Assembly (NCBI GenBank): GCA_963667435.1
Contig: OY763414.1
Location: forward strand, 3,968,001 to 4,032,000
DNA length: 64,000 bases
Reading direction: 5' to 3'
Source of the DNA: Marispirochaeta sp963667435
Lineage (GTDB): Bacteria > Spirochaetota > Spirochaetia > JC444 > Marispirochaetaceae
The notes beneath the pieces were generated by a model, which was not told where the DNA came from, did not search any database, and worked only from the letters and a program-made list of their open reading frames with translations. A program made the position numbers and the translations under genes. This document shows positions 1-9,014 of this stretch, in pieces; the stretch's first letter is position 1, and each line of letters begins with the position of its first letter.

Positions 1-227
1 GCAGAGTCTGTTAAAAAATCTGAACTGGAAAGGTCTTTCTCTGTGGGGGGATCACCGTTCATGGTACCGAAGGCGATCATTTGCTCTTTATTCATTTTAA
101 ACTCCAGATCGATAGTGCCGGAGCCATCCTGGTTAACAAAAATATTTACCCGACTGGTAAAACAGCCGCTGAGAAATAAACTAAATAAAAGTACGATAAG
201 AGCCATATTGAGTTTTCTAAATATCAT
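1..227 (-). CDS. Lipoprotein, C-terminus cut by window edge
   Basis: The reading frame starts at ATG 227 and runs off the window at base 1. The protein begins MIFRKLNMALIVLLF and has a lipobox, LFLSGC, so it is predicted to be exported and lipidated. After the Cys comes a segment (NIFVNQDGSGTIDLEF) that matches the start of the next gene upstream (NWLITVKKDGSGTISMDF); the two are tandem paralogues. Only about 75 residues are visible. I recognise no functional domain. A terminator-like hairpin separates it from the upstream paralogue, so it may have its own promoter. Confidence 0.75.
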   Translation of the reverse strand, partial: MIFRKLNMALIVLLFSLFLSGCFTSRVNIFVNQDGSGTIDLEFKMNKEQMIAFGTMNGDPPTEKDLSSSDFLTDS

Positions 228-249
228 TTCCTGATCCTGAATTTATTTT

Positions 250-280
250 AATACAAAAACCGCCGGAGAACCCGGCGGTT
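250..280 (-). terminator. Rho-independent terminator of the 289-1098 lipoprotein gene
   Basis: A 9-bp perfect stem AACCGCCGG / CCGGCGGTT with a 5-nt loop is followed, on the minus strand, by TTTTTGTATT. It sits 8 nt past the stop codon of the upstream lipoprotein gene. Confidence 0.8.
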
Positions 281-288
281 GCATTTTT

Positions 289-1098
289 TTAGCGGAAGTC
301 TACGGTGACTTTTTCCTGGAGTTCTATGAGAATCCCGTTTTTCGCCAGTTCTTTTCTGACCGCTTCATCTTCCATGGAATTATCAGCCATCACCTTGGTA
401 AACAGGTCGTTGTTGTCGATGATTTTTCCCATGTCGAAATCCATCAATGTTACGATATTTCCGTCAACGTAACTTGCATTAGTGTTAGCGATGGAGCCGT
501 CTATTTTCACCAGTACGGAGAAGGACATGCTGCCCAGGAAGGGTTTCATCATATTAGCCATGGCGGCCGCTTCTTCCGGACTCTGAGCTTCTGTTTCCAT
601 CTCTTCCATGTCTGAAGCTTCTTTATCTTCTTCGGACTGATCCGTGATTATTGTCAGCTGGGGGCGGGCGCCTTTTTTGAAGGCAAAACTGATTACATCA
701 TCTGCCTTGACTTCTTCGGATTCTCCTCCGTCGGAGGGAGCTCCCAGCATTGGATCTATATGAACTTTGCTGATGTCGTCGAAGGCGAAAATGGCTTTGT
801 ATCCGATGTTTCCGTCTTTGTCCGCAGGTTCGGCAGAGACAAAACGTACCCCTTCGCCCATTGCCCGGGCCAGACGGTTCAAGTCATCAGGTTTAATCAG
901 GTCGGCTCCGGTCTGGGCCGGGGCATCTCCTCCGCCACTCATACCCTGCATCATTCCCATAACGGACTGATCCATGGTGAAATCCATGCTGATGGTTCCA
1001 GACCCATCTTTTTTTACAGTGATGAGCCAGTTTGTACTGAAGCAACTGCCCAGTAGCAGTACCAGCGCAATAAGCGCTATAAATTTTATCTTTTTGAT
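289..1098 (-). CDS. Lipoprotein, paralogue of the neighbouring partial gene; non-canonical start
   Basis: The first ATG in frame is at 987, but the frame stays open upstream and encodes a clear lipoprotein signal (KIKFIALIALVLLLGSC) before it. No ATG, GTG or TTG precedes that signal. A perfect AGGAGG at 1110-1105 is followed by 6 nt and then ATC at 1098, so initiation at ATC (or the nearby ATA at 1089) is the best reading; a sequence error is the alternative. The mature part holds an acidic, Met-rich stretch (EEDKEASDMEEMETEAQ) and no domain I recognise. Its mature N-terminus is homologous to the gene at 1-227. Start position is uncertain; the end is secure. Confidence 0.7.
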   Translation of the reverse strand: MKKIKFIALIALVLLLGSCFSTNWLITVKKDGSGTISMDFTMDQSVMGMMQGMSGGGDAPAQTGADLIKPDDLNRLARAMGEGVRFVSAEPADKDGNIGYKAIFAFDDISKVHIDPMLGAPSDGGESEEVKADDVISFAFKKGARPQLTIITDQSEEDKEASDMEEMETEAQSPEEAAAMANMMKPFLGSMSFSVLVKIDGSIANTNASYVDGNIVTLMDFDMGKIIDNNDLFTKVMADNSMEDEAVRKELAKNGILIELQEKVTVDFR

Positions 1099-1275
1099 AT
1101 GCTGCCTCCTTGAAAGGCGGGGGGATATGTGTCCTGTACAGGAAACTTGATTAACAGTGCAAGTCTAATAAATATGGAGAGCTGGGACAACTATTCTTAA
1201 CATGGTTTTCACCATATAACGTGTATTTTCTGGTACACTGTGCCCAATCTGGCCAAGGAATTGAGGTAGCCTGGT

Positions 1276-3075
1276 ATGCTGAAGCGCAGTAACATGTTTC
1301 GCGGATTCTTACTCTATCTGCTTGTACTTATTATCATTGTTTCCATATTTCTCTTTGGTGTAATGCGCTATTTCACCTATTCCATATTTTCCCAGATAGA
1401 AAATGAACTGGCAGAGTCGGCCACACTGGTAAGCAATATGCTTGTCTATATGAACAGCAGTGGTGATTTTGATTATGACGGTTTCTGTAAAACTGCCGGG
1501 AAAACCGGGGGGACCAGGATTACCATTATTGCCGCTGACGGCCATGTTTTAGGAGACAGTCTGGCCCATGTGGAAGATATGAATAACCATGGAGACCGTC
1601 CTGAAGTCATACAGGCTCGTCAACTGGGGCAGGGGATGTCAGTCCGGCATTCGTCGTCTCTGGGTTATCGATTGATGTACCTGGCAAAAAGGCAGGAGCT
1701 TCCCGGAGAAATCGGATATCTTCGTACAAGCCGCTCTATCAGTACCATTGATATGGTGATTTCCCGAACCTCACGGACCCTGCTTCTTCTGGGAGTCCTC
1801 TTTTTTATCTTGGCGGTATATGCTGCGACAAGTACCGGCCAGTGGATACGCAGACCCCTTCAGCGCCTTGTGATAGTTGCTGAAGCCCTGGGGAAAGGCG
1901 ACCTGAAGGCCCGGTCGGATGTAAGTACACCGGAGGAAATGAGGGTTCTCGGGCAGACGCTTAACATAATGGCCGGACGACTTGCGGGCCGGATAGAGTC
2001 TGTCCAGCGTCAGCGGGATGAGTATCAGCTGGTCCTGACGGGAATGAGTGAGGCGGTGGTCGTTCTTGACAGCGGACTGCGGGTACTCGAAACCAACAGG
2101 GCGGCGGAATCCATTTTTCAGCTGCGCCGGGAAGAGATGGTTGGGCATCCTTTGCTGAAGGCTGTTCGTAATCTCAAGCTTCATGAATTTGCCGAGGAGC
2201 TCCTGTCCGGAGGGGTCGGGTTAACCGAAGAGCTCACGTTTCATATAAGCGAGGGAAACCGTGTACTTTACCTGCAGGTACACGGAGCACCTCTCGGGGA
2301 GGGGGACAGGGATGAAAATCTTGCACGGGCAGTACTGGTATTTACCGACATCAGTGAAATCCGCAGAAGCGAGGCTATTCGACGCGATTTTGTTTCCAAT
2401 GTTTCCCATGAGCTAAAAACTCCCATAACTTCAATCAAGGGCTTTGTGGAAACCCTTCAGGATGGCGCTGCGGAGGACCTGGAACTGCTGCAGCGTTTCC
2501 TGGGAATTATCCAGAAACAGGCAGACTCCATGCATGCCATAATTGAGGATCTGCTTCAACTTTCGCGCCTGGATGAACGCTCCATTACCATGGTTCAGGC
2601 GATGGTTGATCTTCGTGACATTATGCAGGCGGCGGCAGAAAAGGTCCGACCAGCTGCGGAAGATAAAAAAATGGGGCTCAAGCTCCGGGAGAGCGGTCCG
2701 GTATATGTACGGGGGAATTCCGGACTGCTTGAACAGGCTGTATTCAACCTGATGGATAATGCAGTGAAGTACAGCGATCCCGGCAAGGGGTTTTCCGTCG
2801 CCCTTGAGGCATATGACGGGGAAGCTCAGCTTAGCGTCTCGGACAGCGGAGTGGGAATCCCCGAGGAGGATCTGCCCCGGATCTTTGAGCGGTTTTACCG
2901 GGTAGATAAGGCACGCAGCAGAGAAACCGGTGGAACCGGTCTTGGACTTGCAATTGTGAAGCATATTGTCCAGGTTCATGGCGGAAGGGTTACTGTTGAA
3001 AGCCTGCCCGGAAAGGGGTCCACTTTTTCTATTTTTCTGCCAGCTCTTTCCCGCAGCCCGCAGACACCTTCCTGA
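1276..3075 (+). CDS. PhoR-type sensor histidine kinase
   Basis: A 599-residue membrane sensor kinase. Order: transmembrane helix (~10-30), extracytoplasmic loop, second helix (~168-186), HAMP-like linker (RRPLQRLVIVAEAL), PAS domain (~245-360), HisKA with the phospho-acceptor His at 378 in VSNVSHELKTPI, then HATPase with N (LMDNAVKYS), G1 (VSDSGVGIPE), F (RIFERFYRVD) and G2 (GTGLGLAIVKHI) boxes. This order matches PhoR. A GAGG ribosome site lies at 1263-1266. No response regulator gene is adjacent on either side, which is unusual for PhoR, so the partner and signal are unknown. It is followed after 103 nt by rimK on the same strand. Confidence 0.9.
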   Translation: MLKRSNMFRGFLLYLLVLIIIVSIFLFGVMRYFTYSIFSQIENELAESATLVSNMLVYMNSSGDFDYDGFCKTAGKTGGTRITIIAADGHVLGDSLAHVEDMNNHGDRPEVIQARQLGQGMSVRHSSSLGYRLMYLAKRQELPGEIGYLRTSRSISTIDMVISRTSRTLLLLGVLFFILAVYAATSTGQWIRRPLQRLVIVAEALGKGDLKARSDVSTPEEMRVLGQTLNIMAGRLAGRIESVQRQRDEYQLVLTGMSEAVVVLDSGLRVLETNRAAESIFQLRREEMVGHPLLKAVRNLKLHEFAEELLSGGVGLTEELTFHISEGNRVLYLQVHGAPLGEGDRDENLARAVLVFTDISEIRRSEAIRRDFVSNVSHELKTPITSIKGFVETLQDGAAEDLELLQRFLGIIQKQADSMHAIIEDLLQLSRLDERSITMVQAMVDLRDIMQAAAEKVRPAAEDKKMGLKLRESGPVYVRGNSGLLEQAVFNLMDNAVKYSDPGKGFSVALEAYDGEAQLSVSDSGVGIPEEDLPRIFERFYRVDKARSRETGGTGLGLAIVKHIVQVHGGRVTVESLPGKGSTFSIFLPALSRSPQTPS

Positions 3076-3178
3076 CCTTCTGTCTCTCTTGACTTTTCTG
3101 CTATGAATAGGCTATCCAGTTCCCGGTGGGGCTGTTTTTTCAGCAGTTTTCCATCTGGGTTTGGAGGCCTGTAATTTA

Positions 3179-4060
3179 GTGAATATCCTGCTGCTGTCTC
3201 AACGTAGCTATCTGTATACAACAAAACGTCTTCAGGAAACTGCGGAGAACCATGGTCACCAGGTGAGGATTATCAACCCCCTGGAGTGCTATATGAGTAT
3301 CGCTTCCGGAGAGCCGGAGATTCACTACCGGGGAGAAAATCTTGATTCCTTCGATGCCGTTATTCCCAGAATCGGCGCATCCATTACCTTCTATGGTACG
3401 GCAGTAGTCCGCCAGTTCGAAATGATGGGAGTTTACTGCCTTAATGAATCCGAACCGGTTTCCCGTTCCCGGGACAAGCTTCGCTGTCTGCAGCTTCTTT
3501 CCAAACAGGGTATAGGTATTCCCGTTACCGCCTTTGCTCATTCCACCCGCTATACTGAAGATCTGATTGATATGGTGGGGGGAACTCCTCTGGTTGTAAA
3601 GATTCTTGAGGGGACTCAAGGGATCGGGGTTGTCCTGGCGGAAACCCGGCCTGCTGCACGCAGTGTTATTGAGGGCTTTCGTGGTATAAAAGCGGATATC
3701 CTTGTACAGCAGTATATTGAAGAGGCCGCAGGAACAGATATCCGCTGCCTGGTCATTGGCGACCGGGTTGCGGCAAGTATGATTCGTAAAGGCGAAGACG
3801 GTGATTTCCGTTCGAATCTTCACCGGGGAGGTACCGCGTCGGAAACCAGAATCAGCAGTGCTGAGGAGGAAACTGCAATCCGGGCAGTCCGTGCTCTGGG
3901 GCTGAAGGTCGCTGGAGTGGATCTGCTGAGAACACTTAAAGGCCCGGCGGTTATTGAGGTGAACTCCTCTCCCGGACTTGAAGGTATAGAGGCGGTATCC
4001 CGCCGGGATCTTGCCGGCGAGATAATTGCCTATATGGAGGAGCAGGCTGCGGGGTCTTAA
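3179..4060 (+). CDS. rimK: RimK-family ATP-grasp glutamate ligase
   Basis: Close in sequence and length (about 293 aa) to E. coli RimK, which adds glutamates to the C-terminus of ribosomal protein S6. Recognisable blocks: VIPRIGASITFYGTAVVRQF near residue 65, ATP-grasp segments VVKILEGTQGIGVVLAE and LVQQYIEE, DIRCLVIGD, GDFRSNLHRGG, and the metal-site segment VIEVNSSPGLEGIE. I place the start at GTG 3179, which gives the usual RimK N-terminus (VNILLLSQ); a GGAGG lies 11 nt upstream. The TAA stop overlaps the stop of the convergent hydrogenase gene in a shared TTAA. RimK-like ligases can act on other substrates (as in coenzyme F420 or methanopterin synthesis), but the overall match favours RimK itself. 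Confidence 0.85.
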   Translation: MNILLLSQRSYLYTTKRLQETAENHGHQVRIINPLECYMSIASGEPEIHYRGENLDSFDAVIPRIGASITFYGTAVVRQFEMMGVYCLNESEPVSRSRDKLRCLQLLSKQGIGIPVTAFAHSTRYTEDLIDMVGGTPLVVKILEGTQGIGVVLAETRPAARSVIEGFRGIKADILVQQYIEEAAGTDIRCLVIGDRVAASMIRKGEDGDFRSNLHRGGTASETRISSAEEETAIRAVRALGLKVAGVDLLRTLKGPAVIEVNSSPGLEGIEAVSRRDLAGEIIAYMEEQAAGS

Positions 4061-5538
4061 CCTGCCTTTTCCTCCTCTTCTCCAATTGCTGCTGCCTGCG
4101 GCGTATCGGAGTTTGCGTACTCTTCCAGCCGCTTGCCGCTTATCCGCGGATTCGCCACGGTTCCGGGGCCGCAGATACAGCCGCCGGGGCAGCACATTAC
4201 TTCTGCAAAGTCCATCTTGATCTTGCCGCTAGCGGCAAGCTTCATCTTCGTCATAGCCTTTTTATCAAGTCCGTCGATCTGCATAATCTCGGGGTTAATG
4301 CCCTTCGTTTCAGAGAAGGTTCTCAACACCGCTCCGGTGACTCCGCCGGAACGGGCAAAAAAGCGTTCCGGTGCTTCCACTACCGGATTATCCGGTGCTG
4401 TCTCTCCACACTCTGCCACGTCGATATCCAATGCCAGAAACATGGACGCAAGTTCCTCGAAGGTCATAACAAAGTCTGCAGATTTGTCTCTCCGGGCTTC
4501 AACCCTCTTCGCTATACAGGGGCCAATAAACACAGTCTTTCTCTCAGGCCATGTTTTTTTAGCGTATTCCGCAGTTGCCGCCATGGGAGTCTGTGCAGTA
4601 GAAACGAAGGGCTGGAATTCCTGAATATGCAGACGCACTGCTTCTGTATAAGCTGGGCAGCATGAGGTTGCCAGGGGTTTTCCGGTTTTTAGGTGTTCCT
4701 TCAACTCTTTTGACTCTTCCGCCACTGTGGTTACCGCACCGTATGCAACCTCCACAACAGATGCAAACCCGGCTTTCTTGAGAGCCGTGGTCAACTGCCG
4801 GAAGCTACCGGGAAACTGTCCGGCAGCTGCCGGAGCCACCAGGGCAACGGGCTTTTCCTCATCCGGACGCTTCATCTCTGTTGCAATATTAATGAGGTGA
4901 CTCCGTTCCATTATCGCACCAAAGGGACAGCTCATGCTGCACTGACCGCATGAGATGCATTTTTTATAATCAATGGCCGCAAAGCCTTCGGGAGTCTTTT
5001 TTATTGCTCCCACGGGACAAGCCTGTTCGCAGGGAACGGGAGTGTATACCACCGCGTTGTATGGGCAGGCTTCCTTGCATTTGCCGCAGTTTACGCATTT
5101 CTCGTTATCGATAACTGCTTTTCCATCCACAAAACTCACGGCATCCCGGGGGCATACGGCAAAGCATTTCTGAGCAAGACAGCCCCGGCAGAGATTTGTA
5201 ACCGTGTGTCTGCCGGAAGGACAGGAGTGGCAAGCTGTATCGATGAGAGTGAGTACCTGACCTTCCGGGGCACCTCCCCTGGTTTCCGCGTCTGCTACAT
5301 ATTCTGAAAGACGACGGGTTTCATCCTCCTCGGATTCTACGGATCCTCCCAGCAGTGCCATGAGACGGTAACGCAGAATGGCCCGGTCCTTGTATACGCA
5401 GCAGCGAAAGGAAGCACTCTTCTTTGGCACCATGTCTACGGGAATTCTATCTATGGCTTTCTTCAGGTTTCCGGCGAAGGTCTCCTGCAGAAAGCGTTTT
5501 GCCAGCTGGATTCGTACAAATACAGCGTTATTATTCAT
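4057..5538 (-). CDS. [FeFe] hydrogenase, catalytic type (HfsD/HydA-like)
   Basis: A 493-residue iron-only hydrogenase. The N-terminal half carries 4Fe-4S ferredoxin motifs (CVNCGKCKEACP ~148-159, CISCGQCSMSCP ~194-205) plus other Cys clusters (CHSCPSG, CRGCLAQKCFAVCP). The H-cluster domain has L1 as TSCCP (291-295), L2 as PCIAK (340-344) and L3 as CCPGGCICG (449-457), so the cysteines that hold the H-cluster and the proton-relay Cys of L1 are present. The L2 and L3 wording differs from the classical clostridial HydA form and is closer to the 'group B' hydrogenases; subgroup is my inference. It is the last gene of the rex-led cluster, 4 nt after the [2Fe-2S] gene. Likely role: H2 evolution from reduced ferredoxin in fermentation. 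Confidence 0.88.
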   Translation of the reverse strand: MNNNAVFVRIQLAKRFLQETFAGNLKKAIDRIPVDMVPKKSASFRCCVYKDRAILRYRLMALLGGSVESEEDETRRLSEYVADAETRGGAPEGQVLTLIDTACHSCPSGRHTVTNLCRGCLAQKCFAVCPRDAVSFVDGKAVIDNEKCVNCGKCKEACPYNAVVYTPVPCEQACPVGAIKKTPEGFAAIDYKKCISCGQCSMSCPFGAIMERSHLINIATEMKRPDEEKPVALVAPAAAGQFPGSFRQLTTALKKAGFASVVEVAYGAVTTVAEESKELKEHLKTGKPLATSCCPAYTEAVRLHIQEFQPFVSTAQTPMAATAEYAKKTWPERKTVFIGPCIAKRVEARRDKSADFVMTFEELASMFLALDIDVAECGETAPDNPVVEAPERFFARSGGVTGAVLRTFSETKGINPEIMQIDGLDKKAMTKMKLAASGKIKMDFAEVMCCPGGCICGPGTVANPRISGKRLEEYANSDTPQAAAIGEEEEKAG

Positions 5539-5542
5539 ATTG

Positions 5543-5803
5543 TCAGTCCTTGTTCAGTTCAGTCTTGACAGCCACGGTCAGTGCGTTCAAATCTATGCCA
5601 CCCATAAGTTTCTCACCTATTACAGCAAATGGGGGACGTACATTTTCGGTACCACCACAGTAGCCGAGGCATCCAACCCCCTGAACCTCAACCCGCTCCC
5701 GCTCTTCCGTGGTCAGCTGGTCTTCCAGATCCAGGAGAAATGATCCGCCTTGTACATAACAGGCGGTTCCGGTACAAATTTTAACAACCAGGGAGTCCTT
5801 CAT
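5543..5803 (-). CDS. Thioredoxin-like [2Fe-2S] ferredoxin (NuoE/HydC-like)
   Basis: Start chosen at ATG 5803 (MKDSLVVKICTGTAC) because a perfect AGGAGG lies 6 nt upstream; the longer frame would overlap the previous gene. 86 residues. The four cysteines follow the NuoE spacing Cx4C (CTGTAC) and Cx3C (CLGYC), the ligands of a [2Fe-2S] cluster in a thioredoxin fold. It sits between a PP2C phosphatase and a catalytic hydrogenase and probably passes electrons to or from the latter. A second such protein is encoded at 8697-8960 next to the sensory hydrogenase, so each hydrogenase appears to have its own small partner. Confidence 0.85.
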   Translation of the reverse strand: MKDSLVVKICTGTACYVQGGSFLLDLEDQLTTEERERVEVQGVGCLGYCGGTENVRPPFAVIGEKLMGGIDLNALTVAVKTELNKD

Positions 5804-5813
5804 GGTCTTCCTC

Positions 5814-7007
5814 CTAAATAAACTCAACTTGGGCTGATTTGAGATACTGTTTTTCAAGAATTTCACATATACGTTTAACCAGGGTCCGGCGGATACCTAT
5901 TTCCACGGGCATACCGGGATCCTGATGTGCTTCATTGATTTTCGTTCCCACCAGAAAATACACTTTATCGCTTTCCAGCAGATTCCTGCAGAGCTGTACA
6001 GCAGAATTGCCTCCGGAAAGATCGGGAACGGATGCAGTTTCCAGCATCCGTGCGGCTTCGGTCAGGGTAAGCATTCCCTCGGTTACCAGATCAATTCCCT
6101 CCATCCGTGCAGCCGGCGGTATTTTCCTGTCCCGTGTACTGAGATCTACAGTTACTTCTTTACCAAGTTCCCGGGAGAGCAGTTTTGCTGTTGTTCCTCC
6201 ACATATAATCTTCTTCCCTGCAAAGGTTCGAACCCTGTTGCCAAGATCCTTGTCTTTTTCCGGATCCATGGGAGGACCGGTGGCTACAATAGCTTCCCGG
6301 GGCTGTCTGAAATAAACTACCCCGCAGGTAATATCATCCTTGGGTGCATAGCCGTCCAGCTGCTGACAGAAAACAGTTATCTTTCTGGCAAGGTCTCTGG
6401 CGGATATTGAGTAATCGTCAGCAATAAAACCGCGGGCTGCTTTTTCCACTCCGCTATCCCGGAGTCCAAGAGGGTAGGAGCACGAACCCATACCGCTCTG
6501 GGTTACGCCGTCGGAAAAGAAAACCAGCCTGTCTTCAACCTGCAGATTAACCTCGGAATAATGCAGAAACTCATCCTTGTACTCAAAGCGTTTTGGCAGA
6601 GGAATTGTTTTTCGCTCAATTTGCATCTTTCTGTCTCTGCGGTAACAGAGGAATGAGGGATTATCATATTCTATGATCTGTGTTGTACCGTCAGGCTGAA
6701 TATCCACGATGGAAAAAGTAGCATAGCTTATCTTGCGTTCCCGACATACCGGCAGAGTGCTGGTTATTATTTCCGCTGCTCTCTGTACATCCAGCTTGGC
6801 TCCAATATATTTAAGCGCCATTGTTGCTGTCAGGTTTGCGAGAACATTGGCTTTAACTCCGGAACCGAGACCGTCAGAAAGAACGCAGATAATTCTGCCG
6901 TCCTCCTCCCTCCGGGAAAGAAGAAACACATCTCCTCCGATCTTGTTCTTGTGCTTGTACAGCTGGTAGTAATCCGCTTCCACGAAGCGGGCGTTGGGAT
7001 TATTCAT
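5814..7007 (-). CDS. SpoIIE-type PP2C serine phosphatase of the hydrogenase cluster
   Basis: 397 residues. The N-terminal part has SpoIIE/PP2C metal-site motifs: GGDVFLLSRREEDG (residues ~24-37), ICVLSDGLGSG (~40-50) with the metal-binding Asp, and later LVFFSDGVTQSG and KDDITCGVVYFR with the C-terminal Asp. The remaining ~150 residues are less familiar (ICGGTTAKLLSRELGKEV, YFLVGTKINEAHQD). No transmembrane segment. It overlaps the sensory hydrogenase gene by 8 nt, implying coupled translation. A phosphatase next to a PAS hydrogenase is typical of HydS-type loci and suggests H2 or redox sensing is relayed by serine dephosphorylation. No target protein is visible here. Confidence 0.8.
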   Translation of the reverse strand: MNNPNARFVEADYYQLYKHKNKIGGDVFLLSRREEDGRIICVLSDGLGSGVKANVLANLTATMALKYIGAKLDVQRAAEIITSTLPVCRERKISYATFSIVDIQPDGTTQIIEYDNPSFLCYRRDRKMQIERKTIPLPKRFEYKDEFLHYSEVNLQVEDRLVFFSDGVTQSGMGSCSYPLGLRDSGVEKAARGFIADDYSISARDLARKITVFCQQLDGYAPKDDITCGVVYFRQPREAIVATGPPMDPEKDKDLGNRVRTFAGKKIICGGTTAKLLSRELGKEVTVDLSTRDRKIPPAARMEGIDLVTEGMLTLTEAARMLETASVPDLSGGNSAVQLCRNLLESDKVYFLVGTKINEAHQDPGMPVEIGIRRTLVKRICEILEKQYLKSAQVEFI

Positions 7008-8700
7008 TCCGTCTCAGCTCTCCGGGATCAAAGGCATTGATAAGTGAATTCAGGATTATCTCCGTCTCCGCGGCATTTTCTCCTAGTAGTCCCGCAATCT
7101 GCTGGACGCTTTCCAGATTTTTACGGATAACTTCTTCTGCTTTCTTTACAACCATCTCCCGCTTTACCGAGGGAGCGGTAATATCCTGGAAAACGGCACC
7201 TACGAAGCGGCCCTCCTGAATCTGGAAGAAGTTTCCCCTCATTACCTTGCCTTCCTTCTGGATTATCCGTTCCTGGCTTTCATTACGGGTTAGGAGTTTT
7301 CCAAAGAGATCGTATTCTTCCAGGAAAGCGGCAATCCGTGTTCCCTCCGCCCGTTTGAGTGTGCCCTGGTCGGCATCAAAGGGGATGTCCGCGAAAAGAG
7401 AAAGAAAATGACGGTTGCACTCCACGATACGCATCTCGTGGTCTACTATTACAACGCCCATGGGAATAGTATGAAGCAGGGCGGAAATTTTATTCTGGGC
7501 AATCTTGCGCATTTCCGTCACGCACATCTCTTTTTCTGCCTTGCCCTGGATATAAGCGATGGCGAACTCTCTGCAGGTGGGGTATCCGCAGCCGCCGCAG
7601 TCCTTGAAGTCTTCCTCTGTTCTTTTTCCCAGCAGTTTGAGGGTCTCTTCTATTGTTGCTTCGGCAGGGGGCGCGGGTGCGGGGATAATTTCCTCCCACT
7701 GTCGGTCACCAACCTCTTCGGGAAGGTACTCAAGGATACTGCAGACTTCACGGTGTTCCCAGGTGTTCAGGACTATCGCCTGCCTCTGGATTGAAGGGAG
7801 ATTCCGTTTGATTCCGGGACCGTTGATGCAGCCTCCTTCGCAGGAAAGGAGTTCCAGAAAGAAGTTGTTTTCCATCATCTCCGGGGCCCTTTTCAGGGTA
7901 TCCAGCACTTGAGCGGGACCGGACTGGTGAAAACTTCGGTATTTGTCTTCGGATTTTTTTTCCATAGCCCGGATCATTCCACCATCCACTGGAAAAAGGG
8001 AAGCTTTTCCTGCAGGGAATGGTACAAACTCGCAATGGCCGGCATCTGCGGCCAGGATCTCTTCGCCCAGCCAGTCGGCGGCCTCGCTGAAGGTGAGAGC
8101 CACGTCTATAAGTTCCGGATACGTGTCAGCCTCGGTTTTCTTTGATATGCAGGGGCCGATAAAGATGATCCCAATATCTTTTCCGAACCAGCGCCGCAGC
8201 ATTCGTGCATGGGCAACCATGGGGGAGGGGACAGTACTGACTGTCTTTTCCGCTTCCGGAAAGTATCGTTTTGTCATAAGCCGGACTGTAGGACATGCTG
8301 AGGATATCTGCAGGCCCGATCCTTCATCGAGAATCTTTCTCTGCTCTCTGGTCACAGCTTCTGCACCGAGGGCTGTTTCAGAGATCCCCTCTATTCCCCT
8401 TGAAAGCAGTCCTGCAAGAAATGATTTGCCTTCATCGGGAAATACCGCCGGGTATGACGGAGCAAGGGAGACATATACACGCTCTTTTATCTGAATGAGC
8501 TGTTTTGCCCTGGGAATATCGTCACGGACCTTTTTAGCTCCCGCCGGGCATACATCCACACAGCGACCGCAGAAGATACAGAGATCCTGGTCTACTGTTG
8601 CACTTGATTCCACCACCCGTATGGCTTTTACCGGGCAGTGGCGTACACACTTGTAGCAATCCCTGCACTGTGTTTTTTCAGTGAAAATAACCGGGGTCAT
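7000..8700 (-). CDS. Sensory [FeFe] hydrogenase with PAS domain (HydS/HfsB-like)
   Basis: 566 residues from ATG 8700, whose ATGA overlaps the stop of the upstream gene. Order: two 4Fe-4S motifs (CRDCYKCVRHCP 12-23; CIFCGRCVDVCP 41-52), H-cluster domain with L1 SSACP (133-137), L2 PCISK (183-187), L3 CEGGCINGPG (287-296), then a 4Fe-4S segment CGGCGYPTC (368-376) and a PAS domain (~405-500). In L1 the proton-relay Cys of TSCCP is replaced by Ala. That change is known from the putative sensory hydrogenase HydS, which turns over H2 slowly. I read this as an H2/redox sensor, not a bulk enzyme. Its likely output partner is the adjacent phosphatase. Confidence 0.88.
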   Translation of the reverse strand: MTPVIFTEKTQCRDCYKCVRHCPVKAIRVVESSATVDQDLCIFCGRCVDVCPAGAKKVRDDIPRAKQLIQIKERVYVSLAPSYPAVFPDEGKSFLAGLLSRGIEGISETALGAEAVTREQRKILDEGSGLQISSACPTVRLMTKRYFPEAEKTVSTVPSPMVAHARMLRRWFGKDIGIIFIGPCISKKTEADTYPELIDVALTFSEAADWLGEEILAADAGHCEFVPFPAGKASLFPVDGGMIRAMEKKSEDKYRSFHQSGPAQVLDTLKRAPEMMENNFFLELLSCEGGCINGPGIKRNLPSIQRQAIVLNTWEHREVCSILEYLPEEVGDRQWEEIIPAPAPPAEATIEETLKLLGKRTEEDFKDCGGCGYPTCREFAIAYIQGKAEKEMCVTEMRKIAQNKISALLHTIPMGVVIVDHEMRIVECNRHFLSLFADIPFDADQGTLKRAEGTRIAAFLEEYDLFGKLLTRNESQERIIQKEGKVMRGNFFQIQEGRFVGAVFQDITAPSVKREMVVKKAEEVIRKNLESVQQIAGLLGENAAETEIILNSLINAFDPGELRRNE

Positions 8701-8960
8701 AAACGGCCCTCTTCTTTCCACTCTTCCACGTGATGACGGAGAAGGTCCTCAACTGCATTTGGGTGTACTTCAGTGTATAGTCTGTCGTTAATAGTCAGGC
8801 AAGGGCCATCTGCGCAGTTTCCGGTACAGAGTCTGCCCTTTAATTCAACTTTTTCTGTAATGCCCTGTTTTCGCAGAAAGCTTTCCACTCTGTCCAGGGA
8901 CTGGGCATTGCCACGGGAGAAGCAGGAGCTTCCCATGCAGATTTCAATAACAGGTTTCAT
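8697..8960 (-). CDS. Thioredoxin-like [2Fe-2S] ferredoxin
   Basis: 87 residues with cysteines spaced Cx4C (CMGSSC) and Cx3C (CTGNC), as in NuoE/HydC-type [2Fe-2S] thioredoxin-fold proteins. Its stop overlaps the start of the sensory hydrogenase (ATGA), so the two are translationally coupled. It lies 54 nt downstream of rex. Together with the following genes the order resembles the hfsABCD cluster of Thermoanaerobacterium, where this position is hfsA; that assignment is from memory and by order. Confidence 0.83.
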   Translation of the reverse strand: MKPVIEICMGSSCFSRGNAQSLDRVESFLRKQGITEKVELKGRLCTGNCADGPCLTINDRLYTEVHPNAVEDLLRHHVEEWKEEGRL

Positions 8961-9014
8961 TGACTGACTCCTCCCGCCGGCTTCTGCCGGGCAGCGCCGA
9001 CGGGGCAGCCTATT

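Noticed and set aside
43..234. Plus-strand ORF of 63 codons
   Set aside because: It is the complement of a lipoprotein gene with clear signal peptide and paralogue on the minus strand.
3176..4195. Long minus-strand ORF (339 codons) across rimK
   Set aside because: The plus strand encodes a near full-length RimK match; the minus frame has no recognisable protein and overlaps the hydrogenase end.
5804..5866. 21 extra N-terminal residues on the [2Fe-2S] protein
   Set aside because: They overlap the phosphatase gene, and ATG 5803 has a perfect ribosome site.
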